NCBI RefSeq assembly: GCF_019052365.1
Contig: NZ_JAHQUY010000045.1
Span: 1 to 27,462, forward strand
DNA length: 27,462 bases
Direction: 5' to 3'
Source: Leyella stercorea
Lineage (GTDB): Bacteria > Bacteroidota > Bacteroidia > Bacteroidales > Bacteroidaceae
The translations under genes and the position numbers were made by a program. The notes under the pieces were generated by a model. That model made no database searches and had not been told where the DNA came from. It saw only the letters and a program-made list of their open reading frames with translations. The first letter of the stretch is position 1; each line of letters starts with the position of its first letter. Positions 1-7,695 of the stretch are shown in pieces.

Positions 1-309
1 TTAAAGGATTTCTCTTTGCCGTACGACACAGAGAAATCCTAATGACCGATTTGGGTTTAATGTCTACTATTGGTCTTTTTACGAACAGCATAAACTGCTG
101 ATTGTTCGACAGATACGCTTCTTGCCATTATAAAAATCTACCTAAAGACTACCATACGGCTACCAAGCGCGCAGTTGCTCGGAAAAGCTTGATAATTTTG
201 CACCCAGAAAAAGATTTTACCCAGATAAAAAGATTTTAGGACAACGATTTTCAGTAAGATTTGATTTTTCAAGATAAGTGCAATAAATATTAGTAACTAT
301 AACATAATC
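1..309. other. Intergenic leader region before the surface-protein gene
   Basis: No credible gene lies in this 309-base stretch. Positions 5-15 (AGGATTTCTCT) and 30-40 (AGAGAAATCCT) form a perfect 11-bp hairpin with a 14-base loop. A weaker GACCGA/TTGGTC pair at about 43-74 is followed by TTTTT, so the two hairpins could end transcription from a gene left of the window. The rest is AT-rich and carries the promoter described separately. Confidence 0.5.
193..200 (+). promoter_or_regulatory. Candidate Bacteroidetes -7 box (TAATTTTG) for the surface-protein gene
   Basis: TAATTTTG matches the Bacteroidetes -7 consensus TAnnTTTG and is followed by CACCC, a usual start-site context. A TTG at 175-177 is the only -33 candidate and sits rather close, with 15 bases between. 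Transcription starting near 207 would give a leader of about 100 nt. Confidence 0.5.
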
Positions 310-3300
310 ATGAAGTATTTAAAGTCATTGACAATTAAAATTTGTGTCATTGCAGCTGCCCTATTGTTGGCATCGCCTGCAGTGGCAGTAAACTCGAATG
401 GGAGGGGAACTAAAGTAAAGACTGTATATCAGGATACAGACCCTTCAGCTACTAATTATCTTAAAAATCGTAGAGCCCTCGTAGGTCCGGGCTGCACCGT
501 AAACAGCGTCGGTGACGGCGTGAAAGTGCTTAGTGGGATGAAAAACCTGCAAAACATCTGCAACGACAACTTGGACGACTATGCAGAGTTCATAGGTCTT
601 GCTGACGCTGCTGTAGCAGGAGCACCGGTGTTGAGCGTGAAAGACAACCAACACTACTATGCCGGCGGCATGGAAGCAGGATTCACTATCTGTGCAAACT
701 CAAAGAGTGGTTTGCTTTCGCTTGATCTGGCAAGCTTCTTTAAAATCCAGTTCCTCAAGGACGGAGAGAACGTTGGCGGACTTTGCGACATCGAAAATGC
801 AAAGAATGTCACAGGTATCGGGTTGTCTTTGATTACGATTCCTGGTTCTGATCTCATAACGAAGTCGTTCATAGCGAAGGCTCCCGGCGACTTCGACGAA
901 ATCAAGCTTGTTCGTTTGGGCGTGGTTGCTGATGCCCTCGCTACATTCAATGTCAAGTATGCTTTCGTAGGTTCGGCTCGCGAATATACTATTACTAACA
1001 ATAAAGAGAATGGTATATCGAAATATGCAACAGACTTTGGAAGAGGAGAAATCAAGTTGGAAACAAAAGAAACCAGTCCAAGTGGCGTAAAACCCATTGG
1101 TGGCGATAATGTTATCAATGAGGATTTGAAAGATTCATATGACTTAATTTATAATCTGCTTCTTGTAGCAACTCCTCGCCCTATCACAGTGGTAAGCAAG
1201 CCTTCGGACAATAAAGAAACTTTCCCTGCCGGCACGGAAGTGGGATTCAAATATAACAGCAAGTCTTTATTAAGTGTTGACGTTGCAGGTGCTGTTCTTA
1301 TTACATTGTATGACAAGGATGGAAACAAGGTGGGTGGACCATATAATGTTTCCCTTTCTGTTTTGAAACTTGGACTTTTGGAGTTTAATGATGGAGTTGA
1401 AGCTGTTGTAAAGTCACCAGTGCCATTCTCGTCAGCAAAGATAGAATTGCAAGGTCTTAAGGTTCTCAAGTTAGGTGCGGAAACAGTCAACTACGCCTTT
1501 GTGCGCATGGCTCCCGATTTAGCTACCCACCACTGCCCTATCGAGGCAACAGCAAGCCACAACGTCTGCGGATGCGAGAACGAGTATCAGCTGCAGCACA
1601 GCGATAAGGTGAGCAACATCACATGGAGCATCGTTTCGCAGCCTGCCGACTCTAAAATCTCGCTCGACACACAGACCGGCATGGTGTCTAACATATACGT
1701 GCCGGGCGACTATACGTTCATGGCTACAGCAACAGCAGACGGTTGCACCGAGACAACAACAATACACTACGCACCCTACTATAACTCTGCCGACCACGGC
1801 GTAACGCTGCTCGTAAACAACAAGAACGAAGCGGACAAGTACGCTCTGAGCGACGAGAAGGGCGGCTCGCTGATTCAGATCTTCGGCGGCATGGAGAATG
1901 CAAACGCAATTCTCACACCTTCGCTGACCGACTTCGCCTCAACCAATCCTGGCATTGAAATCGTAAACAATACGGGCATCATCGGCGTAAAGTCGATAGA
2001 CGGTTCTAATCTTGCAAAGAACGTCGCTACAGACCACGCAATGAAGGTGGGCTTCGTTGTTTCTTCTACAGCAACCGGACTCTCTGCTAAAGCTCTTGAA
2101 CTGTACAACATACAGCTTCTGAAGAATGGCAATAAGGTATATGGCGACGCAACAACCCATTGGAACGGTATCTCGGCTGGTCTCATCGGTTCTGAAAAGA
2201 CAGAGAAGGGACGTCTGAGCATCGACGTGCCGGCTGGCACCGACTTCGACGAAATCGTACTCTACAGTAGCGGAGTGCTCAGCGCAAACCTCGATAAGCT
2301 CAACGTCTACTATGCTTATGTGAGCGACGAGACAATGGAGAACACTGCAAACAACGCTCTCTATGGCGCAGAGGTTGTGTCTGTAGACAATACCGACGCC
2401 TCTATCGACCTCGCAAATACAAAGATTGTAAGTGTGGCTACAATAGGCAGCGGTTTGACTAACATGAGCAACCTCATCGACAACGACATGAACACATACA
2501 TGACGTTCCCGCTCGGAGTGGATTTGAATGGTGCTGCCGTTATGGTGAACGTCGGCAAGATTGTAAACAAGCAGCAGAACAATGTAACGAGGGCTGCAGC
2601 AGAACAGAGCAAGCAGGGACAGAAGATTGTATTGGCAACCAACCAGCTCACACTCGGACTGGGCGTAGACCTTATAAAGGTGCTCAAGGTTACAACATAT
2701 CTCGACGATAAACAGCAGGAGGAACTGACCGACTGGAAGGTGCTCGGCGCTGATGTAATAGGAACTGGAGGCAAAGGCTACGTTTCGCTCGTAACAACAA
2801 AGCCTTTCAATAAGCTGAAGATTGAGCAGGTAAATCCGGTAAAGGCAGCAAACACCTTGCAGATTGGCGGCATCGCTCTCACAAGCAACATCAACGAGGA
2901 CGGCACATCAACCGACTGCCCTGAGGAGTTCCTCGTGCTCGATGAGGATGAAACACTCGACGACTCACGCAACCTCACCAAGGCAACAATGGTGTTCCAC
3001 CGCACATTCACTACTGGCCAGTGGAACTCGCTCATTCTGCCGGTTGATATGAATGCAGAGCAGGTGAAGGCGGCATTCGGAGCAGATGCTAAGATTGCAA
3101 GATTCAACCGTCTGAAGGACAAGTGGATATACTTCGATACGCAGGCGGAGAATAATCTTCATATCGAAAAGAACGTGCCGTACATAATCAATACGACAAA
3201 GCAGCCGACAGCTGTAAACAGAACATATAATGTAGGCGGCGAGAATACGAAGCACATCAACGGTCTTGTATATACCGTGACCGGTATCGCATACGACGAC

Positions 3301-3681
3301 CAGACTGCAAAGCTGCAGCAAGAGGATACAGAATACACAAACGGTATGACGCACTACGGTTCGTACGAGAACCCGACTGTCGTTCCTGCCGACTCATACA
3401 TACTGCATCGCTCAGGAGACATGGTTCACACAGCTGTAGAGCATCCAAGCATAAAGAGCTACCGCACATGGCTGCGCGAGACTACTCCGTCGGGTGAGAC
3501 TCTGCAGATGCGTGTTGAACAGAACGACGGTCCGTCTACCGGCATCAAGGTGATTGAGGAGACTGCAAAGAACGTAAACGCCGTATACAACGTAAGCGGC
3601 ATGCGCATGAACAGCAGCAACACCGACAACCTGCCGAAGGGCGTCTACATCATCAACAACAAGAAAGTGGTTATCAAGTAA
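310..3681 (+). CDS. Large secreted cell-surface protein with repeated modules and type IX-like C-terminal tail
   Basis: The 1123-residue product starts with a signal peptide (basic MKYLKS, hydrophobic core, likely cleavage after AVA near residue 26). About four diverged modules follow, near residues 93-222, 305-398, 577-672 and 722-864. The first three end in a similar strand pattern: FDEI or AKIE, then a hydrophobic strand, then NVKYAFV, NYAFV or NVYYAYV. A short Cys-containing section (about 402-485) resembles an Ig-like or PKD-like domain. Residues about 897-1070 resemble C-terminal domains of Prevotella surface proteins (RTFTTGQWNSLILP). The final 30 residues (VYNVSGMRM, then LPKGVYIINNKKVVIK) match the general form of type IX secretion sorting tails. 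Export and surface anchoring are inferred; the ligand is unknown. A small ORF follows 14 bases downstream. Base composition varies strongly along the gene. Confidence 0.85.
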   Translation: MKYLKSLTIKICVIAAALLLASPAVAVNSNGRGTKVKTVYQDTDPSATNYLKNRRALVGPGCTVNSVGDGVKVLSGMKNLQNICNDNLDDYAEFIGLADAAVAGAPVLSVKDNQHYYAGGMEAGFTICANSKSGLLSLDLASFFKIQFLKDGENVGGLCDIENAKNVTGIGLSLITIPGSDLITKSFIAKAPGDFDEIKLVRLGVVADALATFNVKYAFVGSAREYTITNNKENGISKYATDFGRGEIKLETKETSPSGVKPIGGDNVINEDLKDSYDLIYNLLLVATPRPITVVSKPSDNKETFPAGTEVGFKYNSKSLLSVDVAGAVLITLYDKDGNKVGGPYNVSLSVLKLGLLEFNDGVEAVVKSPVPFSSAKIELQGLKVLKLGAETVNYAFVRMAPDLATHHCPIEATASHNVCGCENEYQLQHSDKVSNITWSIVSQPADSKISLDTQTGMVSNIYVPGDYTFMATATADGCTETTTIHYAPYYNSADHGVTLLVNNKNEADKYALSDEKGGSLIQIFGGMENANAILTPSLTDFASTNPGIEIVNNTGIIGVKSIDGSNLAKNVATDHAMKVGFVVSSTATGLSAKALELYNIQLLKNGNKVYGDATTHWNGISAGLIGSEKTEKGRLSIDVPAGTDFDEIVLYSSGVLSANLDKLNVYYAYVSDETMENTANNALYGAEVVSVDNTDASIDLANTKIVSVATIGSGLTNMSNLIDNDMNTYMTFPLGVDLNGAAVMVNVGKIVNKQQNNVTRAAAEQSKQGQKIVLATNQLTLGLGVDLIKVLKVTTYLDDKQQEELTDWKVLGADVIGTGGKGYVSLVTTKPFNKLKIEQVNPVKAANTLQIGGIALTSNINEDGTSTDCPEEFLVLDEDETLDDSRNLTKATMVFHRTFTTGQWNSLILPVDMNAEQVKAAFGADAKIARFNRLKDKWIYFDTQAENNLHIEKNVPYIINTTKQPTAVNRTYNVGGENTKHINGLVYTVTGIAYDDQTAKLQQEDTEYTNGMTHYGSYENPTVVPADSYILHRSGDMVHTAVEHPSIKSYRTWLRETTPSGETLQMRVEQNDGPSTGIKVIEETAKNVNAVYNVSGMRMNSSNTDNLPKGVYIINNKKVVIK

Positions 3682-3695
3682 AAAAAACGATAATT

Positions 3696-3857
3696 ATGAA
3701 GAAGAAATATATAGCTCCTTCCATCGAAATCATAAACATGGAGCCGACAAGCATCATGGAAGTGTCTGGTTGGACTCCTTCAGGAGACAAGAAGAACGAT
3801 GGTTTCGGCGTGACAGAGGAGGACAAAGACAATCCGTTCAAAGACGACGAATTCTAA
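3696..3857 (+). CDS. 53-residue small protein downstream of surface protein
   Basis: This short ORF starts 14 bases after the stop of the surface-protein gene and ends just before a strong terminator, so it is probably co-transcribed. The product begins MKKKYIAPSIEIINMEP, then SIMEVSG, then a very polar tail rich in K, D, G and E ending in DDEF. This plan (basic start, YxxPxxEI core, M-x-x-SG, short acidic variable tail) is seen in many small Bacteroidales proteins of unknown role. There is no long hydrophobic segment, so it is not a classical signal peptide or membrane protein. The SG junction could mark a leader/core boundary, but no processing enzyme is encoded nearby. It could equally be an unprocessed small cytoplasmic protein. 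Function unknown. Confidence 0.7.
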   Translation: MKKKYIAPSIEIINMEPTSIMEVSGWTPSGDKKNDGFGVTEEDKDNPFKDDEF

Positions 3858-3930
3858 ACAAGGCAATATACTAATATAATATTGCATATAAATCATTTTG
3901 GTAAAATCTAATAGAAAATCAAGTTGAAAA

Positions 3931-3960
3931 GGGAGGCCTGGGAAGGTCTCCCTTTTTTAT
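3931..3960 (+). terminator. Rho-independent terminator of the surface-protein operon
   Basis: GGGAGGCC pairs with GGTCTCCC (8 bp, one G-T wobble) around a TGGGAA loop and is followed by TTTTTTAT. It lies 73 bases after the stop of the small ORF. Confidence 0.85.
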
Positions 3961-4019
3961 TGTCATTAGAGAGCGTGTTTAGTTAGCTCTGCCGCATTCA
4001 AAATGACAAGATGGGAGGA

Positions 4020-4134
4020 TAATTGGTGTGAAGGCTTACAGACGGCTACAGAGGCTGGGAGATAATTGTGAAGGCTGGGAGATGACTGCTCAGGCTGGTA
4101 GATGGCTGGTAGATAAAACTGCTATCTGCCAGCC
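4020..4134. repeat. Degenerate short tandem repeat ending in a hairpin
   Basis: Variants of AGGCTGGGAGAT and GGCTGGTAGAT recur four or five times at irregular 13-20 base spacing. The last unit (4104-4114) pairs with ATCTGCCAGCC at 4124-4134, giving an 11-bp hairpin with one wobble. An ORF can be read through this stretch, but its product is just the repeat (W/G/R/L-rich) and is not believable. The stretch lies between the convergent surface-protein and tRNA/tyrS transcription units. Confidence 0.6.
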
Positions 4135-4203
4135 GTCAACCCACTACCCCACAACGTGTTACACGCCTGCTGGGAGATATGGTAGATTTTTTTTGCTACA
4201 AAA

Positions 4204-4234
4204 CAAAAACGGAGGCTCTTTCGAGTCTCCGTTT
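4204..4234 (-). terminator. Second terminator, downstream of the tRNA-Gln fragment
   Basis: A 12-bp stem with one wobble (AAACGGAGGCTC with GAGTCTCCGTTT, loop TTTC) is followed on the minus strand by TTTTG. It is the counterpart of the terminator at 4314-4339 and appears to have been duplicated together with the tRNA 3' end. Confidence 0.75.
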
Positions 4235-4236
4235 AA

Positions 4237-4266
4237 GTTGTCCTAGGCGGATTCGAACCACCACAA
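4237..4266 (-). pseudogene. Truncated tRNA-Gln copy (T arm and 3' acceptor strand only)
   Basis: These 30 bases are identical to 4344-4373, the 3' end of the intact tRNA-Gln gene. They include the 3' acceptor strand, the TTCGAAT T-loop and most of the T stem. Similarity stops abruptly at 4267, where the anticodon arm would begin, so it cannot make a tRNA. It has its own terminator-like hairpin in the same relative place as the intact gene. It could be a decayed tandem duplicate or a recombination scar at a tRNA 3' end. Confidence 0.8.
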
Positions 4267-4313
4267 TTTTTCCTTTATCAGGATTGCTCAAGTAATCTTG
4301 TAGCAATAAAAAC

Positions 4314-4339
4314 AAAAAAGGAGGCGATAAAGCCTCCTT
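4314..4339 (-). terminator. Terminator of tRNA-Gln
   Basis: On the minus strand AAGGAGGC pairs with GCCTCCTT around a 6-base loop and is followed by a run of T (4314-4319). It begins 5 bases after the 3' end of the tRNA. Confidence 0.85.
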
Positions 4340-4344
4340 AAACG

Positions 4345-4415
4345 TTGTCCTAGGCGGATTCGAACCACCACAAACAGAACCAAAACCTGTTGTGCTACCA
4401 TTACACCATAGGACA
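4345..4415 (-). tRNA. tRNA-Gln (anticodon TTG)
   Basis: Read on the minus strand, TGTCCTA pairs with TAGGACA as the acceptor stem. The D arm contains TGGTGTAATGGTAGCAC, the anticodon stem is ACAGG/TCTGT with loop TTTTGGT (anticodon TTG), and the T arm is GGTGG-TTCGAAT-CCGCC. The length is 71 with discriminator A, and no CCA is encoded. This reads CAA codons. A promoter lies 10 bases upstream and a terminator 5 bases downstream, so it is its own transcription unit. Confidence 0.97.
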
Positions 4416-4424
4416 ATGCGACTG

Positions 4425-4456
4425 CAAAGATACGCATTTTTGTAAAAACAGCCAAA
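4425..4456 (-). promoter_or_regulatory. Promoter of tRNA-Gln
   Basis: On the minus strand TATCTTTG (4425-4432) fits the Bacteroidetes -7 box TAnnTTTG, and TTTG at 4453-4456 fits the -33 box with 20 bases between. The start site would be only a few bases before the mature tRNA 5' end. The -33 element lies inside the terminator hairpin of tyrS. Confidence 0.75.
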
Positions 4457-4475
4457 CGAATCGGCTGTTTTTTTA
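4443..4475 (-). terminator. Terminator of tyrS (possibly bidirectional)
   Basis: AAAACAGCC pairs with GGCTGTTTT, and both flanks carry A/T runs, so on the minus strand the stem is followed by TTTTTAC. It lies about 70 bases after the tyrS stop. Confidence 0.8.
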
Positions 4476-4482
4476 CATATAT

Positions 4483-4511
4483 GGGGTAGAGCGAACGAGT
4501 CGCCCTACCCC
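4483..4511. other. G/C-rich hairpin between tyrS stop and its terminator
   Basis: GGGGTAG and CTACCCC close a hairpin extended by GCGA/TCGC past one A/C mismatch, with loop ACGAG. There is no adjacent T run. It may protect the 3' end of the tyrS transcript from exonucleases; that role is inference. Confidence 0.5.
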
Positions 4512-4545
4512 CCATTTTATATCGTTAACCGTTGTTTCGTAACGA

Positions 4546-5847
4546 CTACTTCACTGTGATGAGGTAGTAGTTCTTCTTGCCGCGCTGCACGAGCAGATAC
4601 TTGCCGTCGATGAGGTCTTCGGCAGTAACCACCTGGTCGAACGCTCCGAGTTTCTCCTTGTTGAGCGATACGCCGCCGCCCTGCACGAGCTTGCGCATCT
4701 CGCCCTTAGAGTTGAAGATCTTCACGTCGTCGCGTGTGAAGAGGTCTACAGCGGGCTGTCCGAGCTGATCTTTCGGCAGCTGGAAGTGGGGCACGCCCTC
4801 GAAGATAGAGAGCAGCGTAGCCTCGTCGAACTTCTGGAGAGTCTCCTTTGTACCCTTTCCGAAGAGGATGTTAGAAGCCTCCTGAGCGGTCTCGAGGTCC
4901 TCGCGAGAGTGAACCATTGTTGTCACCTCCTCAGCCAGACGCTTCTGCAGAACGCGGCGTCCCGGGTCTTCGTTGTGCTCGGCTATGAGCGCGTCGATGG
5001 TTTCCTTGTCGAGGTCGGTGAATATCTTGATGTACTTCTCAGCCTCGGCGTCGCTCACGTTGAGCCAGAACTGGTAGAAAGCATACGGAGTGGTGCGAGC
5101 CGGGTCGAGCCAGACGTTGCCGCTCTCGGTCTTGCCGAACTTCTTGCCGTCGCTCTTGGTGATGAGCGGGCATGTGAGGCAGTAACATTCTGCGTCGTTG
5201 CCGAGTGTGCGGTGGATAAGCTCTGTGCCGGTGGTCATGTTGCCCCACTGGTCGTTGCCGCCGAGCTGCAGGCGTACGCCGTACTTCTGGTACTGGTAGA
5301 GGAAGTCGTAGCCCTGGAGCAGCTGGTATGTGAACTCTGTGAACGAAAGACCGTCGCGAGCCTCGCCGTTGAGGCGCTTCTGCACGCTGTCCTTCGCCAT
5401 CATGTAGTTGACGGTGATGTGCTTGCCTACTTCGCGAGCGAAGTCGAGGAAGGTGAAGTCCTTCATCCAGTCGTAGTTGTTGACGAGCTCAGCCTTGTTA
5501 GGCTCTGTGCCGTCGAAGTCGAGGAACTTAGACACCTGTTTCTTGATAGCCTCCTGGTTGTGGTAGAGGGTAGCAGCGTCGAGCAGGTTGCGCTCCTGGC
5601 TCTTGCCAGAGGGGTCGCCAATCATACCGGTAGCACCGCCTACGAGCAGGTAGGGCTTGTGGCCGCAGCGCTGCAGATGGCGCAGCATCATGATGCCACA
5701 GAGGTGACCGATGTGGAGAGAGTCGGCTGTAGGGTCGGTGCCCAGATACGCAGACACCATGTTGGCATTGAGATACTCCTCAGTGCCGGGCATAATCTGC
5801 GCGAGCATACCGCGCCAGCGCAGTTCTTCAACGAAATTCTTTGTCAT
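4546..5847 (-). CDS. tyrS: Tyrosyl-tRNA synthetase
   Basis: This class I aminoacyl-tRNA synthetase charges tRNA-Tyr with tyrosine in the cytoplasm. The 433-residue length is normal for the bacterial family. The HIGH signature is at residues 45-48, preceded by [11 protein letters not shown]. The tyrosine-pocket segment [13 protein letters not shown] is near 176-187, GGNDQWGN near 196-203, and the KMSKS-type loop appears as KFGKT at 236-240. The last 65 or so residues form an S4 RNA-binding domain ([13 protein letters not shown]). It is last in the rnpA-yidD-tyrS direction, 191 bases after yidD, and ends at its own terminator. No clear promoter was found in front of it, so it may rely partly on readthrough. 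Confidence 0.97.
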   Translation of the reverse strand: MTKNFVEELRWRGMLAQIMPGTEEYLNANMVSAYLGTDPTADSLHIGHLCGIMMLRHLQRCGHKPYLLVGGATGMIGDPSGKSQERNLLDAATLYHNQEAIKKQVSKFLDFDGTEPNKAELVNNYDWMKDFTFLDFAREVGKHITVNYMMAKDSVQKRLNGEARDGLSFTEFTYQLLQGYDFLYQYQKYGVRLQLGGNDQWGNMTTGTELIHRTLGNDAECYCLTCPLITKSDGKKFGKTESGNVWLDPARTTPYAFYQFWLNVSDAEAEKYIKIFTDLDKETIDALIAEHNEDPGRRVLQKRLAEEVTTMVHSREDLETAQEASNILFGKGTKETLQKFDEATLLSIFEGVPHFQLPKDQLGQPAVDLFTRDDVKIFNSKGEMRKLVQGGGVSLNKEKLGAFDQVVTAEDLIDGKYLLVQRGKKNYYLITVK

Positions 5848-5889
5848 TATTGCTGTTGTTTTTTTGATGATTGCTATTTTTAGCTTTTA

Positions 5890-6002
5890 AGGCTGCGTTT
5901 AAGCCGCCTTTTGGGGAGCGTTTAAGCCTTTCTAAGCCTCTTTAGGCCTCTCTAAGCCTTGGGGAGGACTATTTAGCCTTGGAGGACTTATTGCCGCTAA
6001 CT
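5890..6002. repeat. Degenerate TTTAAGCC/CTAAGCCT repeat
   Basis: Short related words (TTTAAGCC, CTAAGCCT, TTTAGGCCT, TTTAGCCTTGG) recur about every 10-15 bases between tyrS and yidD. No gene or clean hairpin is visible. It may be slippage-derived spacer DNA. Confidence 0.5.
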
Positions 6003-6040
6003 AAGCCCTCCCCGACGGGGAGGGTTGGGAGGGGCTTTTT
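6003..6040. repeat. CCCTCCCC/GGGGAGGG palindromic intergenic element
   Basis: CCCTCCCC (6006-6013) pairs with GGGGAGGG (6017-6024) across a 3-base loop. A second GGGAGGGGCT (about 6027-6035) can compete for the same C-rich arm, and TTTTT follows on the plus strand. Similar elements are frequent between Bacteroidales genes. The element touches the last codons of yidD and could act as an attenuator or terminator before tyrS. Confidence 0.65.
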
Positions 6041-6299
6041 AGGGCACGGGGTCGTAGCCAGAGCCTCCCCACGGGTTGCAGCGCAGGATGCGCCAGATGG
6101 CGAGCGCCATGCCCTTGAAAAAGCCGTGTTTCTGCAGCGCCTGGCGAGCATACTCTGAGCATGTCGGCGTGAAGCGGCAGGAGGGCGGCGTGTAGGGCGT
6201 GATGCAGACCTGGTAGAAGCGTATGGGGAGTATGGCGAGCCATACCAGTGCGCGAGAGATGTAATGGGCGCAGCGCGAGAACAAACGTGAGATTTTCAT
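6039..6299 (-). CDS. yidD: Membrane protein insertion efficiency factor YidD
   Basis: This 86-residue protein has the YidD/DUF37 core: [21 protein letters not shown], then [14 protein letters not shown], then [17 protein letters not shown]. The three conserved cysteines and the final GGxGxDPVP are present. The N terminus is a short amphipathic or hydrophobic segment ([10 protein letters not shown]). YidD works at the inner membrane alongside YidC and Sec in inserting membrane proteins. Its start codon shares one base with the rnpA stop (TAATG), the classic rnpA-yidD coupling. Confidence 0.96.
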   Translation of the reverse strand: MKISRLFSRCAHYISRALVWLAILPIRFYQVCITPYTPPSCRFTPTCSEYARQALQKHGFFKGMALAIWRILRCNPWGGSGYDPVP

Positions 6300-6736
6300 T
6301 ACTGTTCTGCGTTTTCGGCTTTTTCGACAGTGTCCTTGCCAATCTTCTCTGCTATGCGCTGCAGCAGGTTTGCTGTCTTGCGCTCCACTTCCTCGTAGCT
6401 GCGCAGGTTGTGGTCGGTCCAGATGAAGCAGAGCGAGAGCGTCTTGCGCTGTTCTACGGTCTGGAGGGTGTCGATGAGCACCTGCTTGTTGCGTCTGTAG
6501 GCTTCGCGTACGAGTCGCTTCACAAGGTTGCGCTTCACGGCGCGCTTGAAGAATCGCTTCGGCACACTCACCATCATCTGTGCGAGCGGTTCGTGTGCGT
6601 CGCCATCCTCGGTCATGAACACCACACGCAGCGGAAAGGCAGACATCGACTTTGCTCCGCCTCCTTTGAAGAGGCGGTCGATGAGCTTCTTGCTGTTTAT
6701 GCGCTCACTCTTTGGGAGCTGTTGTGATGATGTCAT
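6299..6736 (-). CDS. rnpA: Ribonuclease P protein component
   Basis: The 145-residue product is the protein subunit of RNase P, which binds the catalytic RNA and helps remove 5' leaders from pre-tRNA. The N terminus ([17 protein letters not shown]) and the basic RNR helix ([20 protein letters not shown], roughly residues 57-76) are diagnostic. The C terminus has an extra Lys/Glu-rich helix, as in many Bacteroidales homologues. The stop overlaps the yidD start by one base. Upstream is a low-complexity repeat (6737-6891) that separates it from hemD. Confidence 0.96.
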   Translation of the reverse strand: MTSSQQLPKSERINSKKLIDRLFKGGGAKSMSAFPLRVVFMTEDGDAHEPLAQMMVSVPKRFFKRAVKRNLVKRLVREAYRRNKQVLIDTLQTVEQRKTLSLCFIWTDHNLRSYEEVERKTANLLQRIAEKIGKDTVEKAENAEQ

Positions 6737-6891
6737 AAGGTGGTGGTGTTATGGTGTTGTGGTGAGATGGTGTTGTGGTGAGATGGTGTGGTGTTGAGAT
6801 GGTGAGATTTGTCTATACCAATAAAAGGTAATGTCAACATTACAACACCACAACACCTCAACATCTCATATCAACACCTCACCATCTCAAC
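6737..6891. repeat. Dispersed low-complexity palindromic repeat, copy 1
   Basis: Left half: G/T-rich (GGTGTTGTGGTGAGATGG repeated). Core: GTCTATACC-A-ATAAAA-GGTAATGTC. Right half: C/A-rich complement (CAACACCTCAACATCTC). The whole can fold back on itself. Positions 6796-6836 match 8803-8843 at 40 of 41 bases. The core on the minus strand contains TACCTTTT, one base from the Bacteroidetes -7 consensus, about 90 bases before rnpA. It fills the whole hemD-rnpA gap. Confidence 0.8.
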
Positions 6892-7638
6892 CTATTTATT
6901 ATTCTCAAGATAGTAGCGCAAGGCGCTTGTCATCGACGGGTGTTCCTTTGTAGGAGCCTCGAGGTCGAGTCGGTATCCGGCGTCGGTTACTGCCTTGGCT
7001 GTAGCTGGTCCGAATGTGGCGATGCGCACGTCGTTCTGTTCGAAACTGGGGAAGTTCTTCGTGAACGCCTTGATGCCCGAAGGGCTGAAGAAGACGAGCA
7101 TGTTGCAGTCGAACTTGGCTGCTTCTTCCTCGGTGAAGTCGTTGCTCACGGTGCGGTACATGACGCACTCGGTGTGGTTGAGTTTCTTCGAGTCGAGCAA
7201 CTGCTTTACGTCGTCGTTGTGAACGCTGCTCATTGGCACGAGATATTTCTCGCCCTTGTGCTTCACCATTGTGGGGATGAGCGAGTCGAGCTTGCCGGTG
7301 TTGCCGAAGAACACCTTGCGCTTGCGATACTGCACATACTTCTGTATGTAGAGTGCGATTGTCTCTGTTACGCAGAAGTACTTCATGTCCTCGGGGATAG
7401 TGATTCGCATCTCCTTAGCGAGTTTGAAGTAGTTGTCGATAGCGTGGCGCGAGGTGAACACCACCGCTGTAAAATCGAGAAGACCTATCTTCTGCTGTCT
7501 GAATTCTTTGGGGCTGAGTCCTTCTACTTTGATGAACGGACGAAAGACGAGTTCCACGCCGAAGTCCTTTGCGATGTCGAAGTAAGGCGACTTTTCGCTT
7601 GACGGTTCAGGCTGTGATATCAGAATCTTCTTTATCAT
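6892..7638 (-). CDS. hemD: Uroporphyrinogen-III synthase
   Basis: The 248-residue product belongs to the HemD family, which cyclises hydroxymethylbilane into uroporphyrinogen III in tetrapyrrole synthesis. Visible family features are the N-terminal KKILISQPEP segment, TAVVFTSRHAIDNYF (near 56-70), the second-domain start, and MLVVFFSPSGIKAF with IATFGPATAKAVTDAGY near the C terminus. The family is poorly conserved, but these two nucleotide-binding-like loops and the length fit well. It lies 57 bases downstream of the DUF4271 gene on the same strand, a pairing common in Bacteroidetes that suggests co-transcription. Confidence 0.9.
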   Translation of the reverse strand: MIKKILISQPEPSSEKSPYFDIAKDFGVELVFRPFIKVEGLSPKEFRQQKIGLLDFTAVVFTSRHAIDNYFKLAKEMRITIPEDMKYFCVTETIALYIQKYVQYRKRKVFFGNTGKLDSLIPTMVKHKGEKYLVPMSSVHNDDVKQLLDSKKLNHTECVMYRTVSNDFTEEEAAKFDCNMLVFFSPSGIKAFTKNFPSFEQNDVRIATFGPATAKAVTDAGYRLDLEAPTKEHPSMTSALRYYLENNK

Positions 7639-7695
7639 TTTTATATCTTGAAGCTTAAATATTTATCATTTTTCGGGGGTGTGGTCGCTTTTGTC

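Noticed and set aside
4028..4246. 72-codon plus-strand ORF
   Set aside because: It translates the AGGCTGGGAGAT repeat and runs into the antisense tRNA terminator; no family features.
4288..4515. 75-codon minus-strand ORF
   Set aside because: It overlaps the tRNA-Gln gene and two terminators.
4786..5883. 365-codon plus-strand ORF over tyrS
   Set aside because: Antisense to a full-length tyrS; the Val/Leu/Glu-rich product is typical of a shadow frame of a GC-rich gene.
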